In this document: one piece after another, positions 1 through 9,400 of the stretch
How the letters are laid out: each line of letters starts with the position of its first letter
How positions within the stretch are numbered: position 1 is the first letter of the stretch
Origin: Planctomyces sp.
GTDB lineage: Bacteria > Planctomycetota > Planctomycetia > Planctomycetales > Planctomycetaceae
NCBI GenBank assembly: GCA_016795105.1
Contig: JAEUIH010000052.1
Span: 1-51,281 of the forward strand
Reading direction: 5' to 3'
DNA: 51,281 bases
The notes under the pieces: model-generated
The model's database searches: none
What the model saw: the letters and a program-made list of their open reading frames with translations, nothing else
Told to the model about the DNA's origin: nothing
Position numbers and translations under genes: made by a program

Positions 1-574
1 AGTGGTCGGATAAAACGCGACGTTCCCTCTATCTAAGCAACGCGCGGCCGTGGTCCTAAAACTGGGGTCCACTTCACTGCGCAAGGTTCCAGGAATGTCT
101 CTTGTGCCGAAAACCAGTGGCGTCAATTCGAAACGGTTTGTGCCACTTCGGTCCGAATCGCTTGTTCAAAAGTGATTGAAGAACTTCCTCTTCCATCTTT
201 GACTCCACGGAAAGACTCTCAATGTGATTCGTCAACAACCCTTGTCTGTTCAGGCCGGAACGACGGATACGTCACTTCGTCTGAGCAATGAATGTGTCAG
301 CTTGTTCCTGCTTGATCAGCCATTGGGGATTCCGCTCGAACAATAGTGACGCTGGACAAGCGGCAACTAAGTTCGTCATCGTTTAAAAGTGCAGCTCCGG
401 CAAAGAACTATCCGGACGTCGGAAGTTACCTTTAATTCTGGTGATCATGCAAGCAAGACTCCGAATCGACCCCTTCCAGAGTCGAATCTCGTCGTCAGTC
501 AGTCACGCTAAGCTCGAGAACAATCCATTGCTGGGACTACTCAATGCAGACTGAGCAGTTTGAGAGGCTACTAA
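1..574. other. Non-coding stretch downstream of the RHS tip
   Basis: I see no credible gene here on either strand and no recognisable RNA or clear repeat. It lies immediately downstream (on the minus strand) of the RHS C-terminal tip, where an immunity gene would be expected for a polymorphic toxin, but there is no long open frame. The likeliest reading is decayed accessory DNA. The window edge cuts it, so a gene just to the left cannot be excluded. Confidence 0.5.
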
Positions 575-1849
575 TCATGGAGAAACCGATTCCTCAAGTA
601 ACAACCAAGCTGTCCAAGTTGCCTGAAAGTATTCGCCAAGTCCGATGCGTGAAAATATCTGCGCGCCAAGATCGTTAATATGACTGAGGGTTTGTGCTGA
701 TACCGTGTGTTGACCAGAATCCAACTCCTCAAGTCCCCTTCTAACCCATGTGAGCAGATCGTTCATCTGCTTATCATCTCCGCGCGACAGCGTATGAAGT
801 TCTACAAGGATGAACAACAGTGCGAGCAATCCAAACACTTTGTCGAGTCGATCCACCAACCTCTCCAGTTTCCCTGGAGTCTGCGAAAACCATTCGGACC
901 ACGGCTTGATCGGACGACCGTTCACTTCAAATCCGTTGATCAGATCTGACCAGAGTTCTGAACTTCGCACTTGAACTTCGTTTGCCAGAGCTCGTCGTGC
1001 AGTATGCCCATAGAGATTCTCGAATGGCAGGTGATCCATCAAGCCGAGTCTGTTTTGCAGGCATTTAACGTCATCTTCTGTAAATCCCGGTTTAAGCCAG
1101 AGATCACCAAAATGCTTATCGAGGCTTGCATTAAACTCCTCCATTCGGTCCCACAACCAGTTCCCCATACCAAGCTTCTCGGCTTTGTTAATGGTCTCTT
1201 CAATTGTCTTAGTCCCAAAGTGCTCTTTCATGAACCGCCAAAACTCCTGCTGATGGCGATTGATCACTTTGTGCAATTCATAGTCTACGAGACGAATATA
1301 ATCAGCCGCATCAACATTGATTCCGCGTCGCTCAGCCCAATCACTGATGGACTGTTGATATGTGTGATGAAATTGAGGCGCCATTCCTTGTCCAAGTAAA
1401 GCGACGACTTGTTTCAGACGATTTTTCATTTCTGGCGATAGTGAATTTAGAAAGTTCGCTACGTAGTCTTCTAATCCTGACGGATCCGTGCGATTCACGG
1501 GATTGTTCTTCACATAGCGATAGAGATTCAGATCGTCTTTCACTGGGTCCTGAGATTTGAAGACTCCGGTTGTTGGGTTGTAGTTTCTGTGGTGGAGGCT
1601 GTATTCCGTTTCAGGCCCGGCGTTCGGGTCCTTGCGGTAGGCTATCAGTCGTCCCTTGTACTGCTGTGAGTTGGCCGTACTGCCGGTAGAACTGCGAAGT
1701 GTTCCGAATGCTGCGAATGAGTATTCATCGGTGACCACTTCCAGTTCATCGGTGAGTTGCCGAATATTGGAAATACCGTCCCAAAGGTAGAATGACGAGT
1801 CCGTATCGCGACGCTGGCTGATGACTTCCGCGTGGCGGGCTCGAAAAGT
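575..1849 (-). pseudogene. RHS-repeat core C-terminal fragment (orphan tip), 5'-truncated
   Basis: This is the C-terminal end of an RHS/YD-repeat protein. The frame is open from the stop at 1850-1852 down to TGA at 575; the first usable start is a GTG at 1738, but RHS-like sequence (FYLWDGISNIRQL) continues upstream to about residue -37 of that start. The RHS-associated core is clear: NYNPTTGVFKSQDP, NLYRYVKNNPVNRTDPSGL. After the DPSGL boundary comes a roughly 295-residue variable tip, as in polymorphic toxins. The tip contains FHHTYQQS and, further on, ELHKVINRHQQEFWRF, a His-rich pattern resembling HH-type nuclease toxin tips; that is inference only. No RHS repeat array, secretion domain or immunity gene is present. 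Upstream homology ends where a repeat starts (1848). Probably a displaced or decayed tip cassette rather than a working gene. Confidence 0.75.
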
Positions 1850-1902
1850 TTAACGGCGAGCCGCAGGCGTCTGCGCGAGTTTAGCGGCAAGCCGGAGGCG
1901 TC
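1848..1902 (+). repeat. Left arm of facing imperfect inverted repeat
   Basis: This arm begins GTTTAACGGCGAGCCG and contains a second half-unit GTTTAGCGGCAAGCCG ending in GGAGGCGTC. Its reverse complement matches 2122-2176 closely, with a few substitutions and small indels. Each arm itself contains two related half-units (GTTTAACGGCGAGCCG and TTTAGCGGCAAGCCG types). The TAA that ends the upstream RHS reading frame lies inside the first bases of this arm. Confidence 0.85.
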
Positions 1903-1950
1903 GGTGCGCTGCGGGGACAATGCGCAGGCGTCTGTGCGCTGCAGTGACAA
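1895..1950 (+). repeat. Two-copy tandem repeat, period 30 bp
   Basis: GAGGCGTCGGTGCGCTGCGG at 1895 recurs with few changes as CAGGCGTCTGTGCGCTGCAG at 1925, each followed by a GACAA ending. The first copy overlaps the end of the inverted-repeat arm. It is short, non-coding and probably part of the same repeat family. Confidence 0.7.
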
Positions 1951-2121
1951 TACAACCACGTGGCTGAACGATCAAAACGCGACCATTTGGCCGTCTTAGG
2001 CGAACCAGTTGTTGGCGACGAATTCAGCCGTCAACAAGAGGTAGAGGAAGAAGCAAACGAAAAGCAGACGCCTGCAGTGTGCTGTGGTGCTGCGAAGCCT
2101 GCGGCTTGTTGTGGGTGTTCT

Positions 2122-2176
2122 GACGCCTTCGGCTTGCCGCTAAACTTCCGCAGACGCCTTCGGCTCGCCGTTAAAC
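2122..2176 (-). repeat. Right arm of facing imperfect inverted repeat
   Basis: Reads GACGCCTTCGGCTTGCCGC then TAAAC, a short spacer, and a second GACGCCTTCGGCTCGCCG unit ending GTTAAAC. It is the reverse complement of the 1848-1902 arm with scattered differences. The two arms enclose about 220 bases. Confidence 0.85.
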
Positions 2177-2363
2177 TGCGTGTGTTACGGACCGGAAGAC
2201 TGAATAGCGCAGAGTCCTCCACTGTTCTGCATGTCTATGCTCGCGCCGCAAGAGGGAGTAGATCGAGCAGAAGGGAGACGGGCTGGAGTTCAATTCAAGT
2301 CCGCAGAGTGAAGTTTAGTCCATTTGAGCCACTGGGACAGATGGCAAATGTCGCCAAATCCCA

Positions 2364-2403
2364 AAGAAAAAGCCTCATTCGCTGCAAAAACGAATGAGGC
2401 TTT
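2364..2403 (-). terminator. Rho-independent terminator of tRNA-His
   Basis: On the minus strand, AAAGCCTCATTCG pairs perfectly with CGAATGAGGCTTT across an 8-base loop and is followed by a T-rich tract (CTTTTTCTTT). It begins only a few bases after the 3' end of tRNA-His. Confidence 0.85.
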
Positions 2404-2408
2404 AAAGG

Positions 2409-2483
2409 GGTGGCTAACCGGATTTGAACCGGCGACTTCCAGAACCACAATCTGGCGCTCTAACCAACTGAGCTATAGCCACC
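2409..2483 (-). tRNA. tRNA-His (anticodon GTG)
   Basis: On the minus strand the gene folds as a complete cloverleaf: acceptor GTGGCTA pairs with TAGCCAC, D arm AGCTCAGTTGGTTAGAGC, anticodon stem CCAGA/TCTGG around loop TTGTGGT, and T arm with GGTTCGAATCC. The anticodon GTG reads histidine codons. An extra G at position -1 (base 2483) opposite C73 (base 2409) is the tRNA-His identity feature and supports the call. No CCA is encoded. A terminator follows within a few bases and promoter-like boxes precede it, so it appears to be a single-gene transcript. Confidence 0.97.
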
Positions 2484-2499
2484 AAAAAGGCGAGTGCGA

Positions 2500-2528
2500 A
2501 TGCTAACGGAGATGAGACTGAGGATCAA
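2500..2528 (-). promoter_or_regulatory. Candidate sigma-70-type promoter of tRNA-His
   Basis: On the minus strand TTGATC (2528-2523) and TAGCAT (2505-2500) are separated by exactly 17 bases. Each matches four of six bases of the -35 and -10 consensus. The predicted start lies roughly 10 bases before the mature tRNA 5' end. Confidence 0.5.
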
Positions 2529-2657
2529 GTTTCGATCCGGCATTTGAGACACGATTTGGTGGCCGGGAGTTCGGTGAGAGTGTAGAAATCGGTAGAACAA
2601 GAGAAGTCACCGCCATTTTTGCACTCTGGAGTGAGTGTTCGCAGGGAAAATTGTCGT

Positions 2658-3608
2658 ATGGAGGTTTTGAGAACTGCATTCCTGACGCATCACTACGGCC
2701 GCCGTCGCGGAATTTCGGACGTGAATCTGGTGCTTCGGCAGGGCGAAATCTTTGGATTTTTGGGACCCAACGGTGCCGGAAAGACGACGACGATTCGTGT
2801 GCTGCTAGGATTTCTGCGAGCTCAGCACGGCAGCGCTTCGATTCTTGGCAAGGATTGCTGGCTGGAGTCTGCAGCCATCAAACATGACGTTGGATATGTT
2901 GCAGGAGACGTCCGGTTGTATCCGTGGCTGACGACTCGTCGTGCTCTGAATATCATTGGTAAGATTCGCGGGCTGAACCTCTTTCCGGAAGGGACTCGAC
3001 TTGCCGAACGATTTCGACTGGAACTCGATTTGCCCGTCCGCAAGATGTCTCGAGGAAATCGACAAAAGGTGGCACTCGTCCTTGCTCTTGCTCATCGTCC
3101 TCGCCTCGTCATCCTTGATGAACCCACTTCAGGTCTCGATCCGCTGATGCAGGAAACACTTTGTCAGTGTCTGCGGGAGATGTCTGACGAAGGCCGGACG
3201 GTCTTCTTTTCCAGTCATACGCTGAGTGAAGTTGAGTCACTGTGCCATCGGGTGGCGATGGTTCGTGATGGCCAGATTGTCCTTGATGAATCGATCACAT
3301 CACTCAAAGAGCGGGCGCCTCGATCCGTTCGAATCACATTGGGCAGTGAACAGGAATCGATGGTGCGGAATGGCATGCTGCTTTGGCCTGACTACCTGCG
3401 AAACGGCATCCGACAGGGAATGAACTGGCAGTTTGAATTGACCGGGTCTGCAGCGCAGCTGGTGGATTGGGCGGCAGCGCAGAAATTTCAGGATATCACA
3501 ATTGGTCCGCCGGGACTGGATGTGTTGTTTCACAGCATGTATCAGACAGTTGGCAGTCCGTTTGTAACGGGAGAACCAAATCAAGAGTCCCATGGAACGG
3601 AGGGCTGA
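2658..3608 (+). CDS. ABC-2-type transporter ATP-binding protein
   Basis: Cytoplasmic ATPase subunit of an ABC-2-type exporter, 316 aa from the chosen start. Walker A GPNGAGKTT is at residues 36-44, an atypical signature MSRGNRQK at 130-137 (usual for this drug/polysaccharide-exporter subfamily in place of LSGGQ), Walker B VILDEP near 151-156, and the H-loop SSHTLSEVE follows. The ATG at 2658 was chosen over an upstream in-frame ATG at 2619 because homology starts at MEVLRTAF and AGGGA precedes it at a reasonable distance. The permease gene starts 3 bases after the stop, so the two are almost certainly co-translated. The substrate cannot be told from sequence. Confidence 0.95.
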   Translation: MEVLRTAFLTHHYGRRRGISDVNLVLRQGEIFGFLGPNGAGKTTTIRVLLGFLRAQHGSASILGKDCWLESAAIKHDVGYVAGDVRLYPWLTTRRALNIIGKIRGLNLFPEGTRLAERFRLELDLPVRKMSRGNRQKVALVLALAHRPRLVILDEPTSGLDPLMQETLCQCLREMSDEGRTVFFSSHTLSEVESLCHRVAMVRDGQIVLDESITSLKERAPRSVRITLGSEQESMVRNGMLLWPDYLRNGIRQGMNWQFELTGSAAQLVDWAAAQKFQDITIGPPGLDVLFHSMYQTVGSPFVTGEPNQESHGTEG

Positions 3609-3611
3609 TCG

Positions 3612-4424
3612 ATGATCGGACTGCTGATAAAAATCTGGTATGAAGTGCGTTGGCCGGTGAAGTTCTTTAGTCTCGGCCTTGGGATCATTATGTGCCTGCT
3701 GACAATCCTGTTGCCGAAGGTGCTGGGCGACATTCACAGGGTTTTTGAGAAGATGCCGTTTGTGAAGCCGTTGATAACCGCTTTGCTTGGGATTGATCCT
3801 GGAAATCAATTGACGGCCCAAATGACGCAGGCGTTTCTGTGGGTGCATCCAACGGTGCTGACTCTGATCTGGGCGCATGAGGTAATGTATTGCACTCGAA
3901 TGCCGGCTGGCGAAGTAGATCGAGGGACGATGGATTTTCTGATGAGTCTGCCGATGAGTCGCTGGAAGATTTTCATTGCAGAGACGATTGGCTGGATTTT
4001 GACGGGAGTGATCATCCTTGCAGGTGGACTTCTGGGGCACTCGATCGCTTCAAATTTTCTGCGTCCGGAGATGCAGGCGTCATTCAGACAGGCAGCATTT
4101 GTGATTCTGAATCTGTTTTGCGTATATCTTGTTGTTGGAAGTTTTTCGTTCCTGGTTTCGAGCTGCTGTGACCGCCGGGGCAGGGCGATGGGGATTGTGT
4201 TTGCCGTTTTGCTATTGTCGTTTTTGCTGAACTTTCTCGCACAGTTCTGGGATGTTGCCAAATTGTTCCGCTTTCTCAGCGTTCTGGAATACTACCGACC
4301 TGCAGTAATAATTCAGTCCAACACGTTTCCAATGCAGGACATTGTCATACTATTGTCGCTTGCAGGATTGATATGGGGAGCTGCCGGCACAGTTTTTCGA
4401 CATCGCAGCCTGTGTACGGTATGA
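3612..4424 (+). CDS. ABC-2-type transporter permease
   Basis: Integral membrane partner of the preceding ATPase, 270 aa, with about six hydrophobic helices (for example FSLGLGIIMCLLTILLPKVL near the N-terminus, IGWILTGVIILAGGLLGHS mid-protein and a final helix before RHRSLCTV). It has the ABC-2 permease layout: a long extracytoplasmic segment after helix 1 and the conserved cytoplasmic stretch EVDRGTMDFLMSLPMSRWKI, typical of permeases working with this ATPase class. The 3-base spacing from the ATPase gene indicates a two-subunit exporter. The next gene starts 63 bases downstream on the same strand and may share the transcript. Confidence 0.9.
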   Translation: MIGLLIKIWYEVRWPVKFFSLGLGIIMCLLTILLPKVLGDIHRVFEKMPFVKPLITALLGIDPGNQLTAQMTQAFLWVHPTVLTLIWAHEVMYCTRMPAGEVDRGTMDFLMSLPMSRWKIFIAETIGWILTGVIILAGGLLGHSIASNFLRPEMQASFRQAAFVILNLFCVYLVVGSFSFLVSSCCDRRGRAMGIVFAVLLLSFLLNFLAQFWDVAKLFRFLSVLEYYRPAVIIQSNTFPMQDIVILLSLAGLIWGAAGTVFRHRSLCTV

Positions 4425-4487
4425 CACGCAGCGAGTGGATCGTTCTTAATTCGGTGGTGAACTGATTTTCGGCAGGGTCAATGAAAG

Positions 4488-6473
4488 ATGGATCTCATGC
4501 GACGACTGACATTCCTCCTGTCTGCTCTGACTCTGGCTCTGCTGTTACAGACAGCGAGTCACGGGGAAGAGCTCAGTGATGCGGTTCGTGCAGCCGTAAC
4601 ACGTGTTGAGGATCATATTGTTCGGATCCGACCTGTCGGCAGTCTTGTGTCGGTGGAACAGGAAGATGTCGCGAGCGTGCCGTCAACCGGTATCGTCGTC
4701 TCAGAACGCGGAGAGATACTGACCAGTGCCTTCTCACTGCAGGGAGATCCACAGGCAATTCTTGTTGAGACTCGTGATGGACAGCGTTATCCGGCTCGAG
4801 TGGTTGCAGCGGATCTGATTCGAAAGCTGGTATTGCTTCAGTGTGAGGGAGGGAACTGGAAACCTGTCGACCTGTCCTTCACGGAGATACCGGCGCCTGG
4901 CGAATGGTCAATCGGGCTCGGGCGTTTTTATCGAACCGATCAATCTGCAATTTCTGTAGGGGTCATCAGCGCTGTGAATCGAATACATGGAATGGCGATT
5001 CAGACAGACGCCAAAGTCTCTCCTGTGAACTACGGGGGGCCGCTGATTGATCTATCAGGTCAATTTCGAGGGATCCTTGTGCCTTTGTCACCTCGAGATG
5101 AAGGAGGTGCATCCGCCGGAGTTGAATGGTACGACTCGGGAATTGGATTTGCCATTCCCACCCGAGACGTCGCCATGGTGCTCGAGAGACTGCGGAAGGG
5201 GGCGGATCTGAAACCCGGGAAATTTGGAATCGCGCTAAAGCAGGTCAGTCTGTTCTCTTCTGACATCGTCGTTGAACGAGTTGTCGCAGGTTCTCCGGCA
5301 GCGGTGGCAGGGCTTCAGTCGGGAGATCGCCTGCTTTCGGCCAACAACATCACCATCAATCGGCCCCCGATTCTGGAATCACTGATTGCCGCATCTTACG
5401 CCGGGGACACACTGAATTTTGAGATTGAACGTTCCGGGACAAAGCAGATGATCAGTGTGCAGTTGAGCGATCAGCTGCCAGAACCTGAAGCAGGTTACCT
5501 TGGGCTGTTACCAGTCGGCGAGAAAACCAAGACCGAGGAGCCGACTGAACTCGAATCAGACAGGAAGAACGGGATCCTGTGTGCAGTTCTGGAAGGCGGG
5601 CCTGCATTTGAAGCGGGTCTGCGCGGCCGAGTTCGAATAACAGCCATACAGGGGAAAGCCACAGAGACTCTTCCTGAGTTTTTGACGCAGCTGTTCTCCA
5701 TCTCACCAAAGCAGTCGGTGCGGGTCTCGGTGGCTGCAGCCGGGGCAGAGACATCGAAGACGGGTGATGTGGAGTTTGTTGCTGCGGCTGAGCCATCCGG
5801 AATGCGCCGGCTCACGGAATCCGAGTTGATCGCAGCATGTGGAGCAGCAGGAGGCAATCAGGTGCCAACCCGAGAGGAGCATCAGATTGAAGATATTGGT
5901 GGTTGTGTCGTTTTTCGTCCGGCGGCCTCAGATCGTGAGTCTCAACCTGGGATGCTTGTTCTTGTTTCGTCATCCACAGAAACAGAAGAGAGACTGCTGG
6001 CTCGATGGCAATCCGTAATGTCATCACACAATCTGGTGCTGGTCGTTCCTCAAAATCCGGAACGCACAGGCCTGACTGCAGAAGACGTGCCGCTGATTGC
6101 TGCGGCGATTCAAAAAGTCTCGTCGGAGTCCGAGATTGACAAGACTCGCACTCTGCTGATTGCGGCTCATGGTCAGGCTGAGATTGCAAAGCGGCTGATC
6201 TTTGCTCTCCGTTCACCGGTTCGCGGGATCGTCATGCTCAATGGATGGTTCTCCGGATCGGAAGCAGATGACATGGGACGAAGTCGTCGTTCTGTCCTGC
6301 TGATGGATAGCTCCGCGGACCCTCAATCACGTGCGTTGCTGGATGCGGCTCGAAAGCGACTGACCGATTGCGGATTGCGTGTGAAGACAGCCACTTCAAC
6401 GACCGGTTTGGCAACTGACGAATCGATTGAACGTGTCGTTGCTGACTGGTCGTTGCTCATTAAGTCGCTTTGA
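4488..6473 (+). CDS. HtrA/DegP-like two-PDZ protein, predicted catalytically dead (pseudoprotease)
   Basis: Exported protein of 661 aa with signal peptide (residues 1 to about 26, ending ASHGEE). Residues about 35-240 follow the S1C HtrA fold closely, including GIVVSERGEILTS, IGLGRF, a VGVISAVNR strand and GIGFAIPTRD. The catalytic positions are all replaced: His of TNNHV is Phe82 in TSAFS, Asp of SDIAL is Lys113 in IRKLVL, and Ser of GNSGG is Tyr182 in VNYGG. Two PDZ domains follow (about 245-330 and 335-425). Residues about 450-661 resemble an alpha/beta-hydrolase whose nucleophile elbow GxSxG is A-H-G-Q-A (560-564), also lacking its serine. The likely role is binding or scaffolding at the envelope. 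It converges on the giant exported protein gene with only 18 bases between stops. The start could be ATG 4497 instead. Confidence 0.85.
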   Translation: MDLMRRLTFLLSALTLALLLQTASHGEELSDAVRAAVTRVEDHIVRIRPVGSLVSVEQEDVASVPSTGIVVSERGEILTSAFSLQGDPQAILVETRDGQRYPARVVAADLIRKLVLLQCEGGNWKPVDLSFTEIPAPGEWSIGLGRFYRTDQSAISVGVISAVNRIHGMAIQTDAKVSPVNYGGPLIDLSGQFRGILVPLSPRDEGGASAGVEWYDSGIGFAIPTRDVAMVLERLRKGADLKPGKFGIALKQVSLFSSDIVVERVVAGSPAAVAGLQSGDRLLSANNITINRPPILESLIAASYAGDTLNFEIERSGTKQMISVQLSDQLPEPEAGYLGLLPVGEKTKTEEPTELESDRKNGILCAVLEGGPAFEAGLRGRVRITAIQGKATETLPEFLTQLFSISPKQSVRVSVAAAGAETSKTGDVEFVAAAEPSGMRRLTESELIAACGAAGGNQVPTREEHQIEDIGGCVVFRPAASDRESQPGMLVLVSSSTETEERLLARWQSVMSSHNLVLVVPQNPERTGLTAEDVPLIAAAIQKVSSESEIDKTRTLLIAAHGQAEIAKRLIFALRSPVRGIVMLNGWFSGSEADDMGRSRRSVLLMDSSADPQSRALLDAARKRLTDCGLRVKTATSTTGLATDESIERVVADWSLLIKSL

Positions 6474-6491
6474 TTCGAATCCGGGGCTGGG

Positions 6492-9400
6492 TCAGTTGTT
6501 GTCGGTTGGAGTATTCCCGTCGGGGGCAGATGGATTGAGTTCTTCCGCCAGTACAGTGGATGATGCGGGCAGTTCGGGAATGTTTGGATCAGAAGGCCCG
6601 AGGAATGGCTGAGATGGATCGGGCGTTTCTGTAGCCAATGAAGTGGGAGGAGCGACAGAGACTGAGGAGGGTTGTCCGGTAGGTGGCCCTGCTGTTTTGG
6701 ATCGACTTAGAAAGGTGAGCCCAAGAAAGGCGGCGCATATCAGATAGGGCAGCATCAGACCTGGTGACGGTAGCCGCGGGACTCGAAGATTAAATTCTTC
6801 ACGGTTACTCAGATCGAATCGTTTCAAAGAGTCATCTGCAGTTGCAGATTGAACAACTTCGCGAAGAAACCGAAAGCGGGTTTCCTGCAATTCATCGTGA
6901 AGCCGCTGAATCTGATCGGCCATAAATCTCGATTCGGCAGGCGTCGAGTTTGCTGGCCCCAGAGATCTCAGGAAGCCTTCGCGTGCATACTGCACAACCC
7001 TCTCCGCGAATTCGTTACGCGTGATTCCGGAGTCGCTGTTGTCCGCAATTGAGAGCCGTGAGTCTTCACAGTGAAGAGACAGAACGTGCCTCAGTTCCGA
7101 ATTCACGGGAACTGGCACCCGAGTTTGAATCTGGGTAGATAAGACAGATGTTTGGCTCCTCGTACCCAACCAGCGAATTTTGATGCGACTGACCGGCTGT
7201 GTGAGTTCCACGCTGAGACGAGTACGTTCTGCGTTCTCCCAGCGGATTGAGTAGTCTGAGTCGACTCGAGTCACAAAAATGCCTTCAGGAACATCAAATG
7301 CCTGACGGGCAGGGTATTTAGGGCAGAACATTACATACTCAGTCTCTGCGAAAACCGATTCATGCGGAGCTGCTCTCAGAGTTGTGTCACACAACACAAA
7401 AATTCTGGAAGTGCTCTCGGCGTTTTGTGACTGACGACTCCTGCGGGACGGCAATCTGAGAAGGTTTCCCGAAATGATGTCGTTTTGTGGAATGGATTGA
7501 ATGGATACACCCGAGCCGGAGATTCCGGAATCAAATGCCCGGAGCATCGACAAAACATCGGGTGGGATTCGGGAAGTGCTGGCGGAAGATTCGCTGCCCA
7601 CCAATCCTCTGTCCGCGTCCATAACCAGAGCTTCATTCCACTGAACCGGAAACGGGAATTGTGGCAAAGAGATCAGTTCATTGACCGAAATCGCAGCATC
7701 AGTTGGAGTGGGGAACTGCCATTGAATTGTCAGGGGCACAGGTGGAAGATCTGAGCCCTCTTCCGGACTGGCTGCTGTTTGGAGGGGCATCGTCCACGAG
7801 AGCTCTCCATCCTGGAGCTGTACCTGAAGTTCAACATCTCCGGATCGAGCAGAGGGGATATGTTCCGCCAGAATGCCTGGAGGAAGGCTGAATCTGGATT
7901 CTTCGGTCCGTCCGAAGTCTTCGAAGTGGATCAGGAGGCGAGTCGATTTCTGATCTCTGTAGGTTACGATCCTTCCGGCTCGAGGCAGTGCTTTTCTTCG
8001 TCTCAACAGAACGGGGCTGGATTCGTCAACAACCTGAAAACGAAAGTCCTGACCGGCATTCATAATCTGGTTCTTTTCCAGCAGTTGATCCGGGACAGCA
8101 CCCCCTGTTTCAGCGATCAGGAAGCCTGATTCACTTTTGTCCTGAAGTGTCAGCGCTGATTCAAGAATCTGAACATCTCGCAGCTGAGGGCAGAGGACCT
8201 GATATTCTGAATCCGCGGGATTTAGCTTTTGACGTCCACGAATTGTGATTTTGTGAGTTCCAATGGTACCTTCTTTGAGCTGAATCAGAAGCTGGTTGTT
8301 CCGCTGGTGCCAGCGATCCAGACGATTTGCTTCGAGAGCAACAACCTGAACATCGATGATTTCGATACCAGATGCGATTTCCACGGCATGACGAAACAGC
8401 GGGAGGATTGTCGTTTCCACATCTGCCGTAAACGTCCAGTCCAGACTTTGCTCTCCGCAAGTAACATCCTGACTGACTCGCACCGTACTTGAAGATGTTC
8501 GAGGAACGAGGCGGATCTGATGGACAGGGGTTGATGATGGAACACGGAAGAGTGCGTCAGATCGTTTGAGGAGTGAACCAAAGCTCTCCTGCACTGAGGG
8601 GAATGCGACTTCTGTGGGATTACCGCTATTCGCAGTTGGCTTGTTGGAGAACTCCGCTGAGGTCCTGACTGCAATGAGTGTTTGAGGGCTGATCTGACAG
8701 TTCTCAAGCCGTATCAGATCGGCAATCGGCAGTGCAATCACGCCGGATTCAACCGGAGACGCAGCCTGCAGTCGAACTTCAAGGTCAAATGAATCTTTGC
8801 CTGGTCCAAACAGTTCCACGACAACGCCTGACTCAATTCGAGACCAGTACAGTTCGCCAAAAGAACTGCTGGACACCGACAGGACTTCGAACCCCTGGGG
8901 TAACTGACAGGTGATTCGATGAACCAGCGGATTCCATCCACTGATCCGGCAGATACAGTTCACGGCCAGCTGGCTGCCGCTGGTATCGCAGATCGCAAGG
9001 ATCTCAGCCGAAGCATTCTCTGTTACATTCGCCTGCGGGGCGGCGAAGAACAGGCGAACGTCGATGCCTTCAGACGTAATCAAACTTCCAGGCAGAAGCT
9101 CTTTATCTTCGCTCGTCCATTCAAACTGAGCAGTTCCAGTCTGCACAAATGCTCTGCGAATCAGATTCTGTGAATCAGTGAACTCGATTTTTCCACGATG
9201 TGATGGCAGCGCCGGAAGCCGAAACTGTAGTCCCGATTCTTCTGTCTGGACGACTGGCCTGAGAGTACATTCGATACGATGTACGTCCCATGAAGCGGCA
9301 GGTGCCGGAGCGGCAATGAATTCGTCTGAAGGGCTGCTTACGCCTATGGATCTGGACGGGATCAGAACCGAAGCCGGGACCGGTATCACAACCGAATCGT

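Larger units (their letters stand above)
1850..2408. other. Repeat-rich non-coding spacer between the RHS tip and tRNA-His
   Basis: About 560 bases without a credible gene. It holds both arms of the facing inverted repeat (1848-1902 and 2122-2176), a 30-bp tandem duplication and the tRNA terminator. Open frames crossing it in both directions have repeat-derived composition (runs such as RRRLRLAVKL on both sides) and no family resemblance, so I treat them as chance. Confidence 0.6.

Noticed and set aside
1645-1959. 104-aa minus-strand frame upstream of the RHS tip
   Set aside because: It overlaps the RHS core in another frame and its extra part is translated repeat sequence.
1960-2397. 145-aa plus-strand open frame with Cys/Ala-rich sequence
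   Set aside because: It runs through both the inverted-repeat arm and the terminator, has repeat-derived Arg-rich composition and no family resemblance.
2324-2506. Small plus-strand frame with GFEPATSRTT-type sequence
   Set aside because: It is the antisense translation of tRNA-His, a common false gene.
3300-4040. 246-aa minus-strand frame
   Set aside because: It lies opposite the ABC ATPase and permease genes, is rich in His/Gln/Arg and has no domain; a shadow frame.
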